Assembly: GCF_963855985.1 (NCBI RefSeq)
Contig: NC_087093.1
Coordinates: 1,123,501-1,187,500, forward strand
DNA length: 64,000 nucleotides
DNA from: Ostrinia nubilalis
Lineage: Eukaryota > Arthropoda > Insecta > Lepidoptera > Crambidae
Reading direction: 5' to 3'
Of this stretch, positions 20,070-31,794 are shown one piece after another (position 1 is the stretch's first letter; every line of letters begins with the position of its first letter). The notes beneath the pieces are model-generated. The model was given only the letters and a program-made list of their open reading frames with translations, was not told where the DNA came from and did not search any database. The position numbers and the translations under genes are program-made.

Positions 20070-21678
20070 TGAGTCAGACAAATCGCGCTTTCAATGTCGC
20101 TCCCCGCGCAAATACCAGCAAATTGCGGGGGCGCAACTAGAGGGGCGATAGGGTTGCTAGAGCCAATTGGTGAAAATAGCCCGCTTATAGCTGTCATTTA
20201 ATAAATTGTACGTAACTATTTTGGTTAGATTTTTGTTGGTGGTCAAGCTGGTTACACAGGAGTTGCAGCAGTAGGAAAGACAAGGCTATAGGCATGTACG
20301 ATTTGCATTAATAATTTAATTTAGTTTATCCAGGCAAATTAAGATATTTTTGATTTTGATTTTTTTATTATTATAAAGAGGTTTTTTTTTCTCTAGACAT
20401 ACATTCTTAACATGTTTTGAGACTTCGTTGTATACATTTTCTAATCTTTTATTAATTTCATTAGTGTGTGGGTGATCCGTCTGCTCGTAGCCTCCTGTCA
20501 ATACCTACTGTGCTTACAGTGTGACTTAGGTCTCTAAGCTATGCCTGTATGTTTTTTTTTAATTTTATTTTCACTTCTCAGGGCTCATATAATAGGAGTG
20601 CTTACTTAGATAAACAGTGGTTTGAATATCCTCTCAAATTATCATCCGCCATAATCGCTTTTCGTGGATATTTCAAAATCTTCTTTGCCTACCTCAAAAT
20701 GAACTAATGCCAGCCATTTTTAGCAGAGCAGCCCTACCCCAACGTGTGTCTAATTGCCCGCGGATGTGTCGGAACGCAGTTTGCACGCGTGCACTTGCGT
20801 TGCACTGGGGTGGACTCAAGATTCGGGGCGATAATGGCGCGGGGTGAATCCACCGGCGCAAAAATTGGGGTGATAATCGGACTTATGGAAAATCGATGCA
20901 TGATTCGGGGGGCAAGGTCAGGGTTCTTACATCATAATGATATTTATGGGAAAGTGTTTTTAAAATCTTTAAAATGTATTCCCACTTTTTTTACTTATTT
21001 TAATAAATTGAGGTTACCTTTTTGAAAAAATCTTGATTTTTATTTTGTGACTAAGTAAGTACCTACCTATTTTGCTTGTGCTAATTAGATTAAATTTAAA
21101 TTAGTACGTCTTAATGTAGTTCCTCTTCAAATAAATTAATGACACACGTACAGGAATATTATTATTTAGTAAAATTTTATTGTTGTACCTAGTTTTTTTA
21201 TAACTTTTCAAAGTTGAAATGTACAAAATACAGGCAGCGACATCTGTCGGAGACAGCAACTTACCTGACACAACGATGCTTTTATTCCTAACCGAAATAG
21301 CGCGCCATAATGATAGCGGTAGTTCCAAGAAACTCCGCTAGATGGCAGTTTTTCTGAATGTGGTAAATGTGTTAACTTACCGAAAGAGGGCGCTGCAGCT
21401 GTGTTCTATCAAAATGTTTAAAAATAAAATAATGTTAATATCATTATGATATAAACCTGAATTACTTACTACACAAGTATTTCAAAACGATGCTCAAGTC
21501 CAAATATAGATTCCGGCCTTCGAATGTAATAATCTAGGCCTATTATTTTTTCAATCAACAATCTCGATCGTGTTTCATAATACATAGATCACACACAAAG
21601 CCTTAGTTGAGAACAGAATAAAAAAAAAACTAGTTTTAAAAGCATAAACTTCAGGCAATGAAGCACTGAACTGTACGG
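20070..21678. other. Unassigned sequence
   Basis: It contains a short retroposon tail piece at about 20455-20500 (GTGATCCGTCTGCTCGTAGCC) and a GC-richer segment at 20730-20935 with an open frame of 93 codons. The frame lacks any recognisable domain and its C-terminal half is AT-derived. Nothing else could be assigned. Confidence 0.45.
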
Positions 21679-21919
21679 CTAGCACGAAAAACTTTCGAGT
21701 TCAAATCGTTTGCGTACTCGAATCGCCATCAAAAGATTTAGTAAGAAAACTACAACAGCGCCCTTGTGAACATGTCGTTAAGTGAACTTAGTATGAGATG
21801 TGGTTGCACGAAACTTATTTTGAGAATCAAAATTGTCATGGTATCGTTTAATTCGAAGATTGAGTATCGATTTTTATCGAATACGCAAACGATTCGAAGA
21901 CGAAAGTTGTTCATGCTAG
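21679..21919. mobile_element. MITE with about 40-bp inverted ends
   Basis: The left end is CTAGCACGAAAAACTTTCGA and the reverse complement of the right end is CTAGCATGAACAACTTTCG. The match resumes through AATCGTTTGCGTA. The element is about 241 bp. Reading frames on both strands (84 and 95 codons) overlap it and are not genes. The target duplication is not clear. Confidence 0.7.
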
Positions 21920-22065
21920 AGGTACTGTATTCCATGCACCTACTGCTTTCAGAGTTATTTTGTTGTATTGCACAGAGTGCAGTCAGACCAATAAATCTTT
22001 GCACACAATGTGGACAAAGCCGGGGGACAATGCCAGTCTTGTGTCCGGTCTAGCACGCACTAGAC

Positions 22066-22845
22066 CAGGGGTGGGGAAACGGTTTTCATGGGAGAGAAAA
22101 AAAGGAAAAATAGTTACTCAAGGGGGTTACAGGTAGATTTGGTTAACAAAAGGCGGATGATGGGAGGAGTAGATTGTTAAACTAAGCCTAGACGCAGACC
22201 ACCAATTTTTTATCGGCCGATAGTTTGGTCGGGCAGTTAATGATGGAAGTGCGCACATTACACCAATTTGGTATCAACCGATTCTTCATACAAATTAAAA
22301 TCAGGCCCAACTATCGGCGAACTAAAAGTCGGTGGTCTATGCCTAGACTAAAACTACATAATTTGATTACATTAAAAAAATGTAGGTATGCGAAAGTTAT
22401 GGTTTGTAGTCAATTTTAAACTCGTGTAATCCACCAAAATAATAATGGTCAAAACATATTTCTGAAATCCCAGGAAAATGACCCACCGACCATGCTTTGA
22501 CTTACATGACTTAATGTCCTATGTCCCCTAGATGGGACAGACTGAGGGCGTCCACAACAGTCCTCCATCGCGTTCGGTCTTGAGCTTTGCGTTTGATTTT
22601 CTTCGCCTCGTCTGCTGCTGCTGATCATGCTTTGCCCAACCCCCTTTCGCTGGGAAATGCATGAAGTTCCATATCCACTGGACGATGGCGACGGCCATTG
22701 TTTGTGGGCCAAAAGAGCGGGGTCTACCCATTAAAGTCCGATAGCACAAAGTGCCGATTGGTGTCCTCTGGAGCCCAATGAAACGGAGCCACAAGTTATT
22801 GTCCTAAACTGGACATTCGTCTACGGCTCTCTTTGGCCACCCCTG
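22066..22845. mobile_element. hAT-type non-autonomous DNA transposon
   Basis: The ends are CAGGGGTGGGGAAA and, reverse complemented, CAGGGGTGGCCAAA. A perfect 8-bp duplication, CACTAGAC, lies directly outside (22058-22065 and 22846-22853). Ends beginning CAG(G)GG and an 8-bp duplication are the signature of the hAT superfamily. The element is 780 bp and has no transposase. The right half carries a coding remnant on the minus strand. Confidence 0.92.
22511..22615 (-). pseudogene. Possible reverse transcriptase C-terminal remnant inside the hAT element
   Basis: The minus strand is open for 34 residues to a TAA, with ADEAKKIKRKAQDRTRWRTV followed by a short hydrophobic end. A run of the type AQDR..WR..V near a stop is common at C-termini of LINE ORF2 proteins. 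Upstream the frame is interrupted (stops near 22635 and 22735). It may be a captured or nested LINE fragment. Confidence 0.35.
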
Positions 22846-22853
22846 CACTAGAC

Positions 22854-24295
22854 AGTCTTAGCAAACACTGAGCGGACTGCGATTTATCTATCCGTTAGTT
22901 GTATACGACATGGTGACGGGAAAATCGTCTTATTTCTTCAGTAAGTATGGATCATTTAGAGTTAGCAAAAATAATAACTAGTTAATTCTTTAAGCATTTG
23001 ACACCATTTGAGGAATTTTCAACAACACTGCAGTAGCTTTAAAAAAAACAAGTGTTCGTAGAATTGACAAAAAAACCTCCCTATTTCGTTCGAATTAGCA
23101 AGAAGGAGGAATTAGAACTCCAGAAATGAATTACTTAGTAGCGTGCCACCCTATTGAAGGAGAAAATATTGAACATATTATGAGTGTTATTGGAAGTTAA
23201 CACATACTGGCATTGCTGAAGTGCTTTTTCCCATCGCACCATTAGATATCACCCAAGTTTCATCCAAATTATTATTATTCAAAACAAAAATATTTCACGT
23301 CATCACAATGACGTCATAGCTCACCGTGTAAAGTGTCGCATCTGCCGCCGCGGGCTATTAACAGCTGTTTTGACAGATGTACCGCAAAACAGTTATTTTG
23401 GCCGCAATATAGCTTTCTTAAGGGGCGACACTCTGGAACGAAAACAGGATTAGCAAGCTGTGGAATGAGGGAATGAGTGATGACGGAGGTATTTTTGGTG
23501 TAACATAAATTAATTTCGGTGCTAAACGTCGACTGGGCGTCATAAATATTGGTATTGTTAATTATAATACAAGTACCAACACAGGTCTTTTAGCTGAAAA
23601 TGTAGGTAGGCGTAATTTATTTGCAAATACTTAAAGCCAGAAGACTTATATTTGTAGCTGATTTATTCAGATATTGACTGATTAAGTATATTTTTTCCTG
23701 TAAGTGATGAGTTCAATCTAGACCTCTCATTTTGTAAAGAACTAACATTTTAAATACCTTCAGGTTTAGATTTCTGGGCTTGGACTTGAAAAGTTGAAAT
23801 CATAGGGAATTAATAAAATCACGAAATATTAATATTGGTAGTCAAAGCTTAGAATCGCACTAATTACAGATGTATCCAGTTCTCACATTCACCCCTCATT
23901 CTGAAAAAAGTGTCAGAACTAAAATAAACTTGAAACTGTTAATGACACACGTCAGCATCCCCATCTGCTATCTATATCGGTTTCCAATGGCCTTGCCCCG
24001 TATCCATTTGTTTTTACAGGGCATGTCAACGTTGACGCCCCCGGGCATTGATAGTTCCAAATGTGCAGTTCATAGATATTATTATGATGGCGATAACACT
24101 ATGGATTTATTGGAGCTTGGTTTAGGTTTGGGAGTTAAATGTAAAGTTGGAGATGATTCCTGTAGAAACACAGGATCAGAGTCACTTCGTGCATTTTGTT
24201 TTATATCTCTTTATCTAAAAATAAAATCGATTACTTTACTTTAACAGCTTAGAATCCAGCACCTTGTTAACCCTTCAGGTACCACCGAATCGAGA
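22854..24295. other. Unassigned sequence
   Basis: No gene could be supported. A 124-codon plus-strand frame at 23870-24244 has no recognisable domain. Part of it follows a splice-acceptor-like TTTGTTTTTACAG at about 24008-24020, but no good donor follows. Confidence 0.4.
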
Positions 24296-24338
24296 CACAA
24301 TAGAAATCAATTGTTACCGCGGTGTCATGCGACAGAGG
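24296..24338 (+). repeat. Short dispersed repeat, inverse of 34924-34968
   Basis: This copy contains CACAATAGAAATCAATTGTT followed by ACCGCGG. The reverse complement occurs at 34924-34968. The two are about 10.6 kb apart in opposite orientation. Confidence 0.65.
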
Positions 24339-24493
24339 TTGTTTGTAGGTACCTATAGAATTTGTTTATAGCATATTGCATCTCGTAAAGCCTTCCACTT
24401 CCCAAATGGGCGCTAAAAAGCAACGTTCTCGATTATTTTCCACTGCCAGTTTGCTACATTTTGAATTAATAATGTTTACTTCAAATTAGAGCC

Positions 24494-24618
24494 GTGCGGA
24501 AGCGCTGCAGAGGAGGCACTACTCAATTTTTCATAGTGATTTCAAGAAGCGCAGTTGCAACGCCACTAACGTGATCAAAAGGTGCGCCACAGTGATGTCA
24601 CTGCAGCGCTTCCTCACG
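24494..24618. mobile_element. Small palindromic MITE
   Basis: The ends are GTGCGGAAGCGCTGCAG and, reverse complemented, GTGAGGAAGCGCTGCAG, about 125 bp apart. No coding and no clear target duplication. Confidence 0.6.
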
Positions 24619-25688
24619 TGTCTAATATGTAGGTGGTTGAAGTCTTCTGCTTCATGATATAAAGTTATCAGTTTTATATGCAAGCATGATTGTATACCTC
24701 ATGTTTGATGATCCCAAACCTTTAATCTCTTATCACTTAAGCCACGACCAGACGATTCTTCCACAATAGCACTAGAAGTGCTCTCAGATCCGAACTTTGT
24801 ATGAGATCCGAAGAGTATACGATCATATGAATTCCCTTTGCCAGATTATTTCTCTCTCATATGCGGTTAGATAAAATAGACTCCCGTTACATAGCAAAAG
24901 TATATAAGTAAAGTATTTAGTTAGTTAGTAGTAGTAGCAGTAGTAGTACTTATTTAGTTAGTAGTAGCACAGAATAATAATAAGTACTACGTACAGAAGT
25001 TTCACTTCGCGAAGGTATTTAAAAAAATGTATGCTCAATGTCATTAACAATATGGTGTAATTTAGCCTGTCTCAAGAGTCAAGCACAATTTTGTTGACAA
25101 ACGTCAGTGATCGGCACTGTGCCGAAGCTATAGGGCTGACTTCGGTAAAATGATGTGACGTGAGGTGCCAAAATGCGGAAAATGGCGGAGGAAATACATG
25201 ATTTAGCATGAATTATCATGAACAATATTAACTACTTATTTACCTCTCAGTGTCTTGAGGCAACTTAAAAAAGTACATTCTGTGTTTTTATTATTATTTA
25301 GGCAGCTAAATACTGCACAGTATTTAGTACACCATTTTCTTTATTTTCTTCCATCATACACAAGAATACGCGTGCGTGAGTCAATGTTCGCTCGTATTTG
25401 AGGCCTTGTCGAATAGTATCCTGTAGGTGGGCCATCGTGCGTGTTTTGTTTTCGATGTAAACTCGCGCAGATGAACAGGCCTGGTAGTAGTTTTATTCCC
25501 ATACCTTGACGTGAGGCTGTAATCGAATCCAATGGTTTAATAAACAATACTTCAACTAAACAACATTAAAAATTAGAAGTATCAAACTTCAAAATAGTCA
25601 ATTGGTGACATTAAAATTTTACAGAAACATTACGCTAGGCAAAATACATGCAAACGAGATCATCGTATTTTTTCAGCCAAAGTCATCT
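24619..25688. other. Unassigned sequence with a GTA microsatellite
   Basis: A (GTA)n microsatellite lies around 24927-24970. No gene or further repeat could be assigned. Confidence 0.5.
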
Positions 25689-25794
25689 AATTTGAAAATT
25701 ATAAATAACATGAAAAAATCGAACTGCCTAAGGCGGGAATTGAACCCACGCCACGACAGTTCGATTTTTTCAAGTTATTTATAATTTTCAAATT
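25689..25794. repeat. Hairpin with a tRNA T-arm-like loop
   Basis: The arms 25689-25725 and 25758-25794 are inverted copies with one mismatch in 37. The 32-base loop reads, on the minus strand, GTGGGTTCAATTCCCGCCTT, a tRNA T-arm-like string. A related string, in the same orientation, stands at 39717-39750 (GCCTAAGGCGGGAATCGAAC) with a similar right flank. It is probably a tRNA-derived or MITE-type repeat. Confidence 0.7.
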
Positions 25795-26987
25795 AATTTG
25801 AGATGCAACTCTTAACGCTAAAAATTAATTAACAAAGCCATCTAGTACGAGAGGGGACCTTATGATACCCTACGTCACTTGATACTAAGATGATAATCTG
25901 CACACACGGCATAAGAACTATTATTGACAAAATGTAGTACGGTTTTATAAAAACAATCTGATCTATTTTGTCCACGGCACAACGATCCTATAATCGCTTC
26001 TTGGGAAATATTTGCTTTGCTCTATTTGACCTCGGTGAGCGATTGATTTCGTCGTTTTATGATATTGGAGAGCCTACTTTATCAACGACGCTTTTCTACG
26101 AGTATGGTCATGGACAATATTATTTGGATAGATCGCAGTTTTTCCGGAGTTACTTAGCACTAAAACTTGAGGTCAGTCGTCAGCTGGATCCAGAGCAAAA
26201 GGTTTTTTGTTTGTTTTATGAAAGTACATCTTTTATTTATGAAAAGATTAGGTATACTGGCCTACATTTCTGGCTTGAAATACTTGTCACCTAAATTTCA
26301 ACACACGTAAGTACATTGAACCACGATCATACACTATGGTAAAATTCTGTTTAACAATCGTTCCAATAACATTTTCCAATTCCATTTCATATCAATTCTA
26401 ACTACAGCCTACAACGTTATAAATAAAACGCTTAGTTTCAAACTATCTTTTGCAATTACTTAATTTTAAAGCCAAATGGTGTAATTTTCTCTGATAGAAG
26501 GTTGAGAACGGATTTAAAGTTACTATTTTTCTTTCTTTCTTAATAAAACTAACACCTTTGTTTCATCTTAATTTCACCTTTGGATTTAATTTCAAATGAA
26601 TTGTTTTTGAACCTATCCTTCCTTGAGAAATATCCAAGTGTATCGCCTCAGATTTAGCGCCGCAAGACTGAGAAGTAGCGACCGCGGCATTGTGTGGTTG
26701 AAGTGTTGCCAATAATTTATTGTCTAGATTTAATAGTGCCCTTTGAAATTGCTCAGTGGTTGTGGGTAGGTTTCCATTAGTTGCTTTTAAGTATAACAAT
26801 AGAGTAAATAACAGAAATGGTTCGAGATTATAATTGTACTTTTCAGAAGTTTCTGAGCCTATTCAATAGTTAATATTGGACCAATTTGAAAAATTCGTTA
26901 CATATTTTCTGATGAACTTAGGCGCCGAGTCAGATAATAAACTGTTTCTTCTTCTTATTCGTTACGCTCTTGGCAGAGCGGTCGTGG
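25795..26987. other. Unassigned sequence
   Basis: A plus-strand open stretch at 25968-26294 (108 codons) has no ATG and no recognisable domain. A 78-codon minus-strand frame at 26563-26799 is equally unsupported. No repeat could be assigned. Confidence 0.4.
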
Positions 26988-27189
26988 TCACGTTGAGGCG
27001 TTGTACACATCGGTTGTAGAGGCGGATACAACTCTCCGCACGATCTCCCTCCATCTCTCTCTATTGGCAGACTGTCTGGTGCAGTCACATAAGCCGTCTC
27101 CCACTGCTGCTTTCACTTGGTCGGTCCAGCGCATTGGTGACCTGCCACGCGATCGGGTTCCTTCGACTTTTCCCTGGACGACCAGACGT
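26988..27189 (-). pseudogene. LINE reverse transcriptase C-terminal fragment
   Basis: The minus-strand frame reads GRSPMRWTDQVKAAVG, then SANRERWREIVRRVV and ends YNAST plus stop at 26988. The pattern GR.P.RW.DQ...A and NRERWR.IVR before a stop is typical of ORF2 C-termini of non-LTR retrotransposons. It differs in sequence from the QQWTSFG family elsewhere in this window, so it is a second LINE lineage. The upstream part is lost. Confidence 0.75.
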
Positions 27190-27199
27190 TAATAAACTG

Positions 27200-27350
27200 T
27201 TAGGTTTAGTCAAAATCCGTCTAGCAGTTTTTGGCGTGAAAGAGAAACAAATATCCAACCATTCTTACAGTAGGAAGTAGAATAGTGGAATCCTTGGGGA
27301 GGCCTTTTTCCAGCAGTGGACGTCATTTTGCTGTAACGAGAAGAGAATAG
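27200..27350 (+). repeat. Retroposon fragment followed by a LINE 3' tail
   Basis: CAAAATCCGTCTAGCAGTTT and GGCGTGAAAGAGAAAC (27213-27250) belong to the repeat type of 12763. Next to it, 27285-27345 encodes GEAFFQQWTSFC, a version of the common LINE C-terminus. Confidence 0.6.
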
Positions 27351-27837
27351 TGGGAGAGTGTAAGTAGTTTATTTTGGCTGAATTAATTAATATGAAAATA
27401 AGTTTAACGTTAAAACTTTTTGCGTATTTCTCGTGTTTCAATGGAAACCGGTCCCATGCTTGTATGGGGCAGATGAGATCCGCAATCAGCCGATAACGGC
27501 CGTGATCGATGGAGCCTCTCGCATGCATTACACACTCTTATACTTATATTATACAATATATTGACATTAGCCGTCTAAGTAACAATGCGAGCACTGGGGT
27601 TGCTTAGAAAAGATATCATTTTATCTTCTTGGGGATCATTTCCAGTAGGTTAAAATTCATGCTACTGATTTTCAGCAATAAGCCATCGGAATTTGCGTTC
27701 TTTTGATATACGAATACGTTTTGTTTAAGGTAGGTATATCTTTATGAATTTGATAAGAAGTGTTTTTGTTCTATGACCGTTTCAAAGATTTCTGTGACAT
27801 ACCGCTGGTAAGGTCACGGGTGTAATTTAATCGAGGT

Positions 27838-27992
27838 ACACTAATATTATAAAGAGGAAAGAGATGATTGTTCGTTTGTTCGTTCGTTCGCTTCGAAACT
27901 ACTGGACCGATTTGAAAATTATTGTCTCTATAAAATCCTACATTATTTCTGATTAACATAGGCGGTACGAAGTTCACCGAGTCCGCTAGTAA
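27838..27992 (-). repeat. Lepidopteran retroposon fragment (inverted)
   Basis: On the minus strand it starts CTAGCGGACTCGGTGAACTT and ends near GAAACGAACAATCATCTCTTT. It has the ACTAGC...GTGAAC...GGTCC layout of a widespread moth repeat. No coding. Confidence 0.6.
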
Positions 27993-28377
27993 TGGAATAT
28001 TTACAAAATGTTAGCTGCATCTAAGAGTGAATACCTAATTGCGACAGAAGACACGTGCAAGGTTATCTGTATTATTTTTGTTCCAAACTTCGCATGCTCC
28101 CAAAATGACACCTCTCACCGGCGCATTAGTCACGACACGAGCGTCGTTTGTGGATCCGCACGACTCGCCTGAACCCTAATGATGGCGCCGACACGATTGT
28201 CACTCGGTTCTTTGCCAAATTAACTGTTGGTTTATCAATAAAATATGTAGAACAGACGATGGCACGTCTCTGAGCTGCACGTCTTTTGAAAGAAAATAAA
28301 TAAAATAATAATAATGCGATGTCGTTATGCTTCATAAAATTGTTACCATTCTAACATAAGGAATATGTAGAGACGCT

Positions 28378-28535
28378 GATTACAATGACTTTTTAAGGCA
28401 CGTCGACGACATCATAAAGGTTGCAGGAAGGCGCTGGACGCAGGCCGCTACCAATCGATCAATGTGGAAATCATTAGGGGTGGCCTATGATCAGCAGTGG
28501 ACGTCCTGTGTCTGAAATGATGATGATGATGAATT
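28378..28535 (+). pseudogene. LINE reverse transcriptase C-terminal fragment
   Basis: The plus strand encodes DDIIKVAGRRWTQAATNRSM, then WKSLGVAYDQQWTSCV, a stop, and a GAT microsatellite. This parallels the longer minus-strand copy at 60651-61022. The rest of the element is absent, as usual for 5'-truncated LINE insertions. Confidence 0.75.
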
Positions 28536-29020
28536 ATAAGGCATTGAAACTAGCATCTCAATACGGTTTTGGCTGTGTCCTTCACAGAATAATTTAGTTA
28601 CAGAGGCTTCTACAACAGTCTAGAGGTTTTTTTCGCATTTTTTATGTTAAATATTAAAAAAATATTACATAGGTATTAAGAAATTGTTCAAAAGCTCCTT
28701 TAGGGTCACCCACAACGTAAATGCATTATTTAGTAAATACCTAACATTATACATAATACTTTATTACATTATGTATTTAGAACAATAAATTCACTTTCTC
28801 ACTAAGGGTATCGCGTGCATTGTCACATCTTGGGCAATCCTCCTATTGTTATTGCAATGTTTGTGTCACACAGATGTCACTCTTCTGTTAGAAAGGTCAC
28901 GAGTCACGTTTGGAAACAATGTTCATGTCTCTGGGAAAGATGAAAGGTCATTTATTGATGCTCCGTTACTATTACAGTTAACTGTTTTGGTTATTGTCTA
29001 TCGTAGTACCCACATTATAA
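28536..29020. other. Unassigned sequence
   Basis: No gene or repeat assigned. Confidence 0.45.
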
Positions 29021-29088
29021 GCGTTGTGGTTTAGTGGTAAGAGGTTGAGATTCTCTATCGGGAGTTTTAGGTTCGATTCCTAGACGTG
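29021..29088 (+). repeat. tRNA-like sequence, probable SINE head or tRNA pseudogene
   Basis: It opens GCGTTGTGGTTTAGTGGTAA, resembling the D-arm and A box of a Gly/Glu-type tRNA. A perfect B box (GGTTCGATTCC) lies at 29070-29080. The anticodon arm and acceptor stem do not close, so it is not a functional tRNA gene. Confidence 0.5.
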
Positions 29089-29149
29089 AAAGACACAATA
29101 CATAGCAGAGGTCCATTAAAATAGTAAGACACGGGTCTTAACGCGACGT

Positions 29150-29235
29150 TTATTAATGAGTTACATTATGTACTCACGGCTTGACGTTTCGGCTGCGATG
29201 TCGCAGCCGTGGTCACAAGCAGACTACTATTTTAG
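29150..29235 (+). repeat. Repeat with a perfect 9-bp stem
   Basis: CGGCTGCGA (29190-29198) and TCGCAGCCG (29201-29209) form a perfect stem. The flanking GGCTTGACGTTT and TGGTCACAAGC are, as I recall, common in lepidopteran repeats. It may be the body of the SINE whose head is at 29021. Confidence 0.5.
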
Positions 29236-31036
29236 TTGAAATGGAACGCGAAAATTTAAAATCTTATATTACAGAGGTCCAATATTTGACAATATTATTA
29301 TTAATGCTGCTGTAAATAAATTGATGATTTTAAATTAGTAGAGGGTTAGAATTTATTCGCTGAAAACAGGTGGAAGGTGTCACAATGAGTTCCAAGACGT
29401 GAACTCACATTAAACACAATTTGTTATCAATCAAAATATCCTTAGATCAGTCTACCAGCCCCCAACCCCTTAAACTAAGGTGTCGGAGGGTAATGACTGC
29501 CCGCGGCTGCAGACGAAGACGCTACCGAAGAGGGCGCAGCCAAATTTAATTTTAAATGAGACTAATACCTTGATAACTACACATAATAAGGTATGCTAAG
29601 GCTTATGGTTGATATATTCGCTATTTAACGCCATCATAATGGAGTTACGTACAATTAGAGAATAAGGTAACTGTTGTTTTCTTTGTCTTGAAATTTTGAC
29701 CTATGTTACCTGGAACAAAGGGGCTACCAAAAAAAAAAAGTAGTACCTGTATAAGCTAATACATTACTAGATAGAAAGAAATTGAACAATGAGTTTTATC
29801 GGCGTTTTAATGTCAGTCTAACGACGCGACGGCTACATAATGCGGCATAGGTACAAGTTGTTGCCTGAAATTCAGTTATTTTCTGGAATACTCATTTTCA
29901 TCAGATAAAAAAGCCTATTCAGGTCTAAAAGAAAAACACGGTCTTCACTACATCGGTTAATTCATAATCAGAAAGGCTGCAAGCATTATGTTGAGAAAGC
30001 AAATAATTCTTAGGACATTTCGACATATTTATGGGTTTTGGATTATATCGCACCTTTTAATCTAGAATCTGGCCATCAGCCCCGATCAGTCAAGGTGTGA
30101 ATGTTGGATTTCTTACCGCATAAGCGCCATAAATAAAGAACGCCACTTTTATGCTCGCGGCCGCGAGGTTTGCCTTTACGGTGGTATTCTGATGGATTTT
30201 TATACGAATTGTACCTTTCCTGTTATTTTTTTCGTTTGGGTTACTCAATCTGTGATTTTATTGGCGACGAAGCTATGGATTCTGGCTACACAGGAGTGGA
30301 ACTCTGTGAATAAAATTATATTTTATGTTAGAGCATAATATTTTTTATTTTGTTCAAATCTTTGTATACCAAATGATGTCCAGTCACTGTCTCTTTTTTC
30401 ATAGATACTCGTTTCATGAGTTTCTTTTCTTACAAGCCTGTGTGGTCACAATTGGTATTTCTATTTATTAAATTATATACATATAAATAAAAAAATAAAT
30501 AAACAAACAAATCCTCAACGTATCGCTATTTGGAAAGTGGAAAATAGTCTATAGGGCCCTAGGAGTACTTAATCACTGCCACGTTTAAGCTAGATTAAGG
30601 TCAGATAACTTCCATACCAGTGGAAAAATATTTTATTTTAGTTAGAAATATTATTATTCAGAATAGTCGGGCAGCGGCACAATTTGTCTGGGCGCGGGCG
30701 TTCGGCGCGCTTTCCGCAGGAAATGAGCGTATTTGTCTTACCTGGGCGGGGTGGGGTCTCAGTTAGAGCGTTTCATGAGTTGCTTGTGGTGCTACTACTT
30801 AGATCTACTGGTAGTGGCACGAGTGATTTGATTTTCGATGAGACAACTACTCAATACTCACTCATAATGCCCATATAACTATTGGTAGAATCACTGCATT
30901 TTTCGCGACTCTAATAATGATGATACTAACTAAAATGAGAAAACTCTGTAAGATTACTTAAGAAATTCAAGCATTGCTTCCACGAACACCAATTACCTCT
31001 ATCTTTTATCTTCCATGAGCAAAAACGTTTCACTTT
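29236..31036. other. Unassigned sequence
   Basis: No gene could be supported. A GC-rich patch at 30155-30180 (CTCGCGGCCGCGAG is a perfect palindrome) and a CpG-richer stretch at 30665-30790 stand out. No repeat partners seen. Confidence 0.45.
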
Positions 31037-31152
31037 GGCTGAGCACCACCTAACTTTGACTGATTCTACAACAATAACCGGTGCTTTTTGTATGGAGTTT
31101 GACAGATTTTTGATGTTTCTCAAAGTTTAAGTAAGGTAATGCAACTCAGCCT
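31037..31152 (+). mobile_element. MITE family A, copy 2
   Basis: Ends GGCTGAGCACCACC and AATGCAACTCAGCCT. Contains ATAACCGGTGCTTTTTGTAT and GGAGTTTGACAGATTTTTGA, shared with copies 3 to 5. More diverged than the others. Confidence 0.8.
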
Positions 31153-31794
31153 TTGGTTTCAAAATAAGGATTTAAGATTCTATTGTCAGGTATTCGACAA
31201 TCGACAATAGTAAACTGCAACAAAAGGTAACTCTAAGAGATGTCAATATTTTGTTTAAATTAAAAAAAAACAACAATAATTGCACAATTCTATAGTAGGT
31301 ATGGAAGTTAAGGAAGGGCATCTTATTCGTTTTGTAAAACAAAAAACTTACTCTACATGACATAGAGAGTTTTCTAAATTCTCATCATTATGCTCTTGCA
31401 TCGCATGAAATTTTACCTTATTCTATTTAGGCACGATTTGCTTGAATTAAATTGAAATATATTATTGGTCAAAGCCCATGTGAATGCCCGCTCGCACTGA
31501 GTCCGCGCTGCCGAGGGCCGTATATTCATAAATTCACTTACCAACATTTATGAATGTTAATAATTAAGGAGTTATACGGCGCACGCGCACGCCATGTAAG
31601 CCGCGATGTAATTAGAGCGCTGTATAATGACTATTATTGTTAGTGGAAAGGCAGGTCTGGACCAAAAGGTTAAGGCTAACGGCTATTTTAACTAAAGTAA
31701 AATGTAATAAAGAAGGTAAATCCTAACCGATTAGTTTTGGGCTTAACTCTAGTCAATGCAGAGGTATGGGACCGGCACGGGTTAGTGTTTTTGG
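31153..31794. other. Unassigned sequence with a non-repetitive CpG-richer island
   Basis: The stretch 31455-31640 is less AT-rich, has no partner in the window and contains homeodomain-type TAATTA cores (31559-31565, 31609-31613). It could be a conserved non-coding element of a host gene. The sequence alone does not prove this. Confidence 0.35.

Noticed and set aside
20744..21025. 93-codon plus-strand frame
   Set aside because: No recognisable domain, no supporting splice or promoter context. The second half is AT-derived.
23870..24244. 124-codon plus-strand frame with an acceptor-like site inside
   Set aside because: No donor, no domain, and low-complexity Leu/Gly stretch. Not strong enough to call a gene or exon.
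25968..26294. 108-codon open stretch
   Set aside because: It has no ATG in frame and no recognisable domain. Could be chance in a tolerant composition.
29021..29088. Functional tRNA gene
   Set aside because: A and B box strings are present, but the acceptor and anticodon stems do not pair. Treated as a SINE head or pseudogene.
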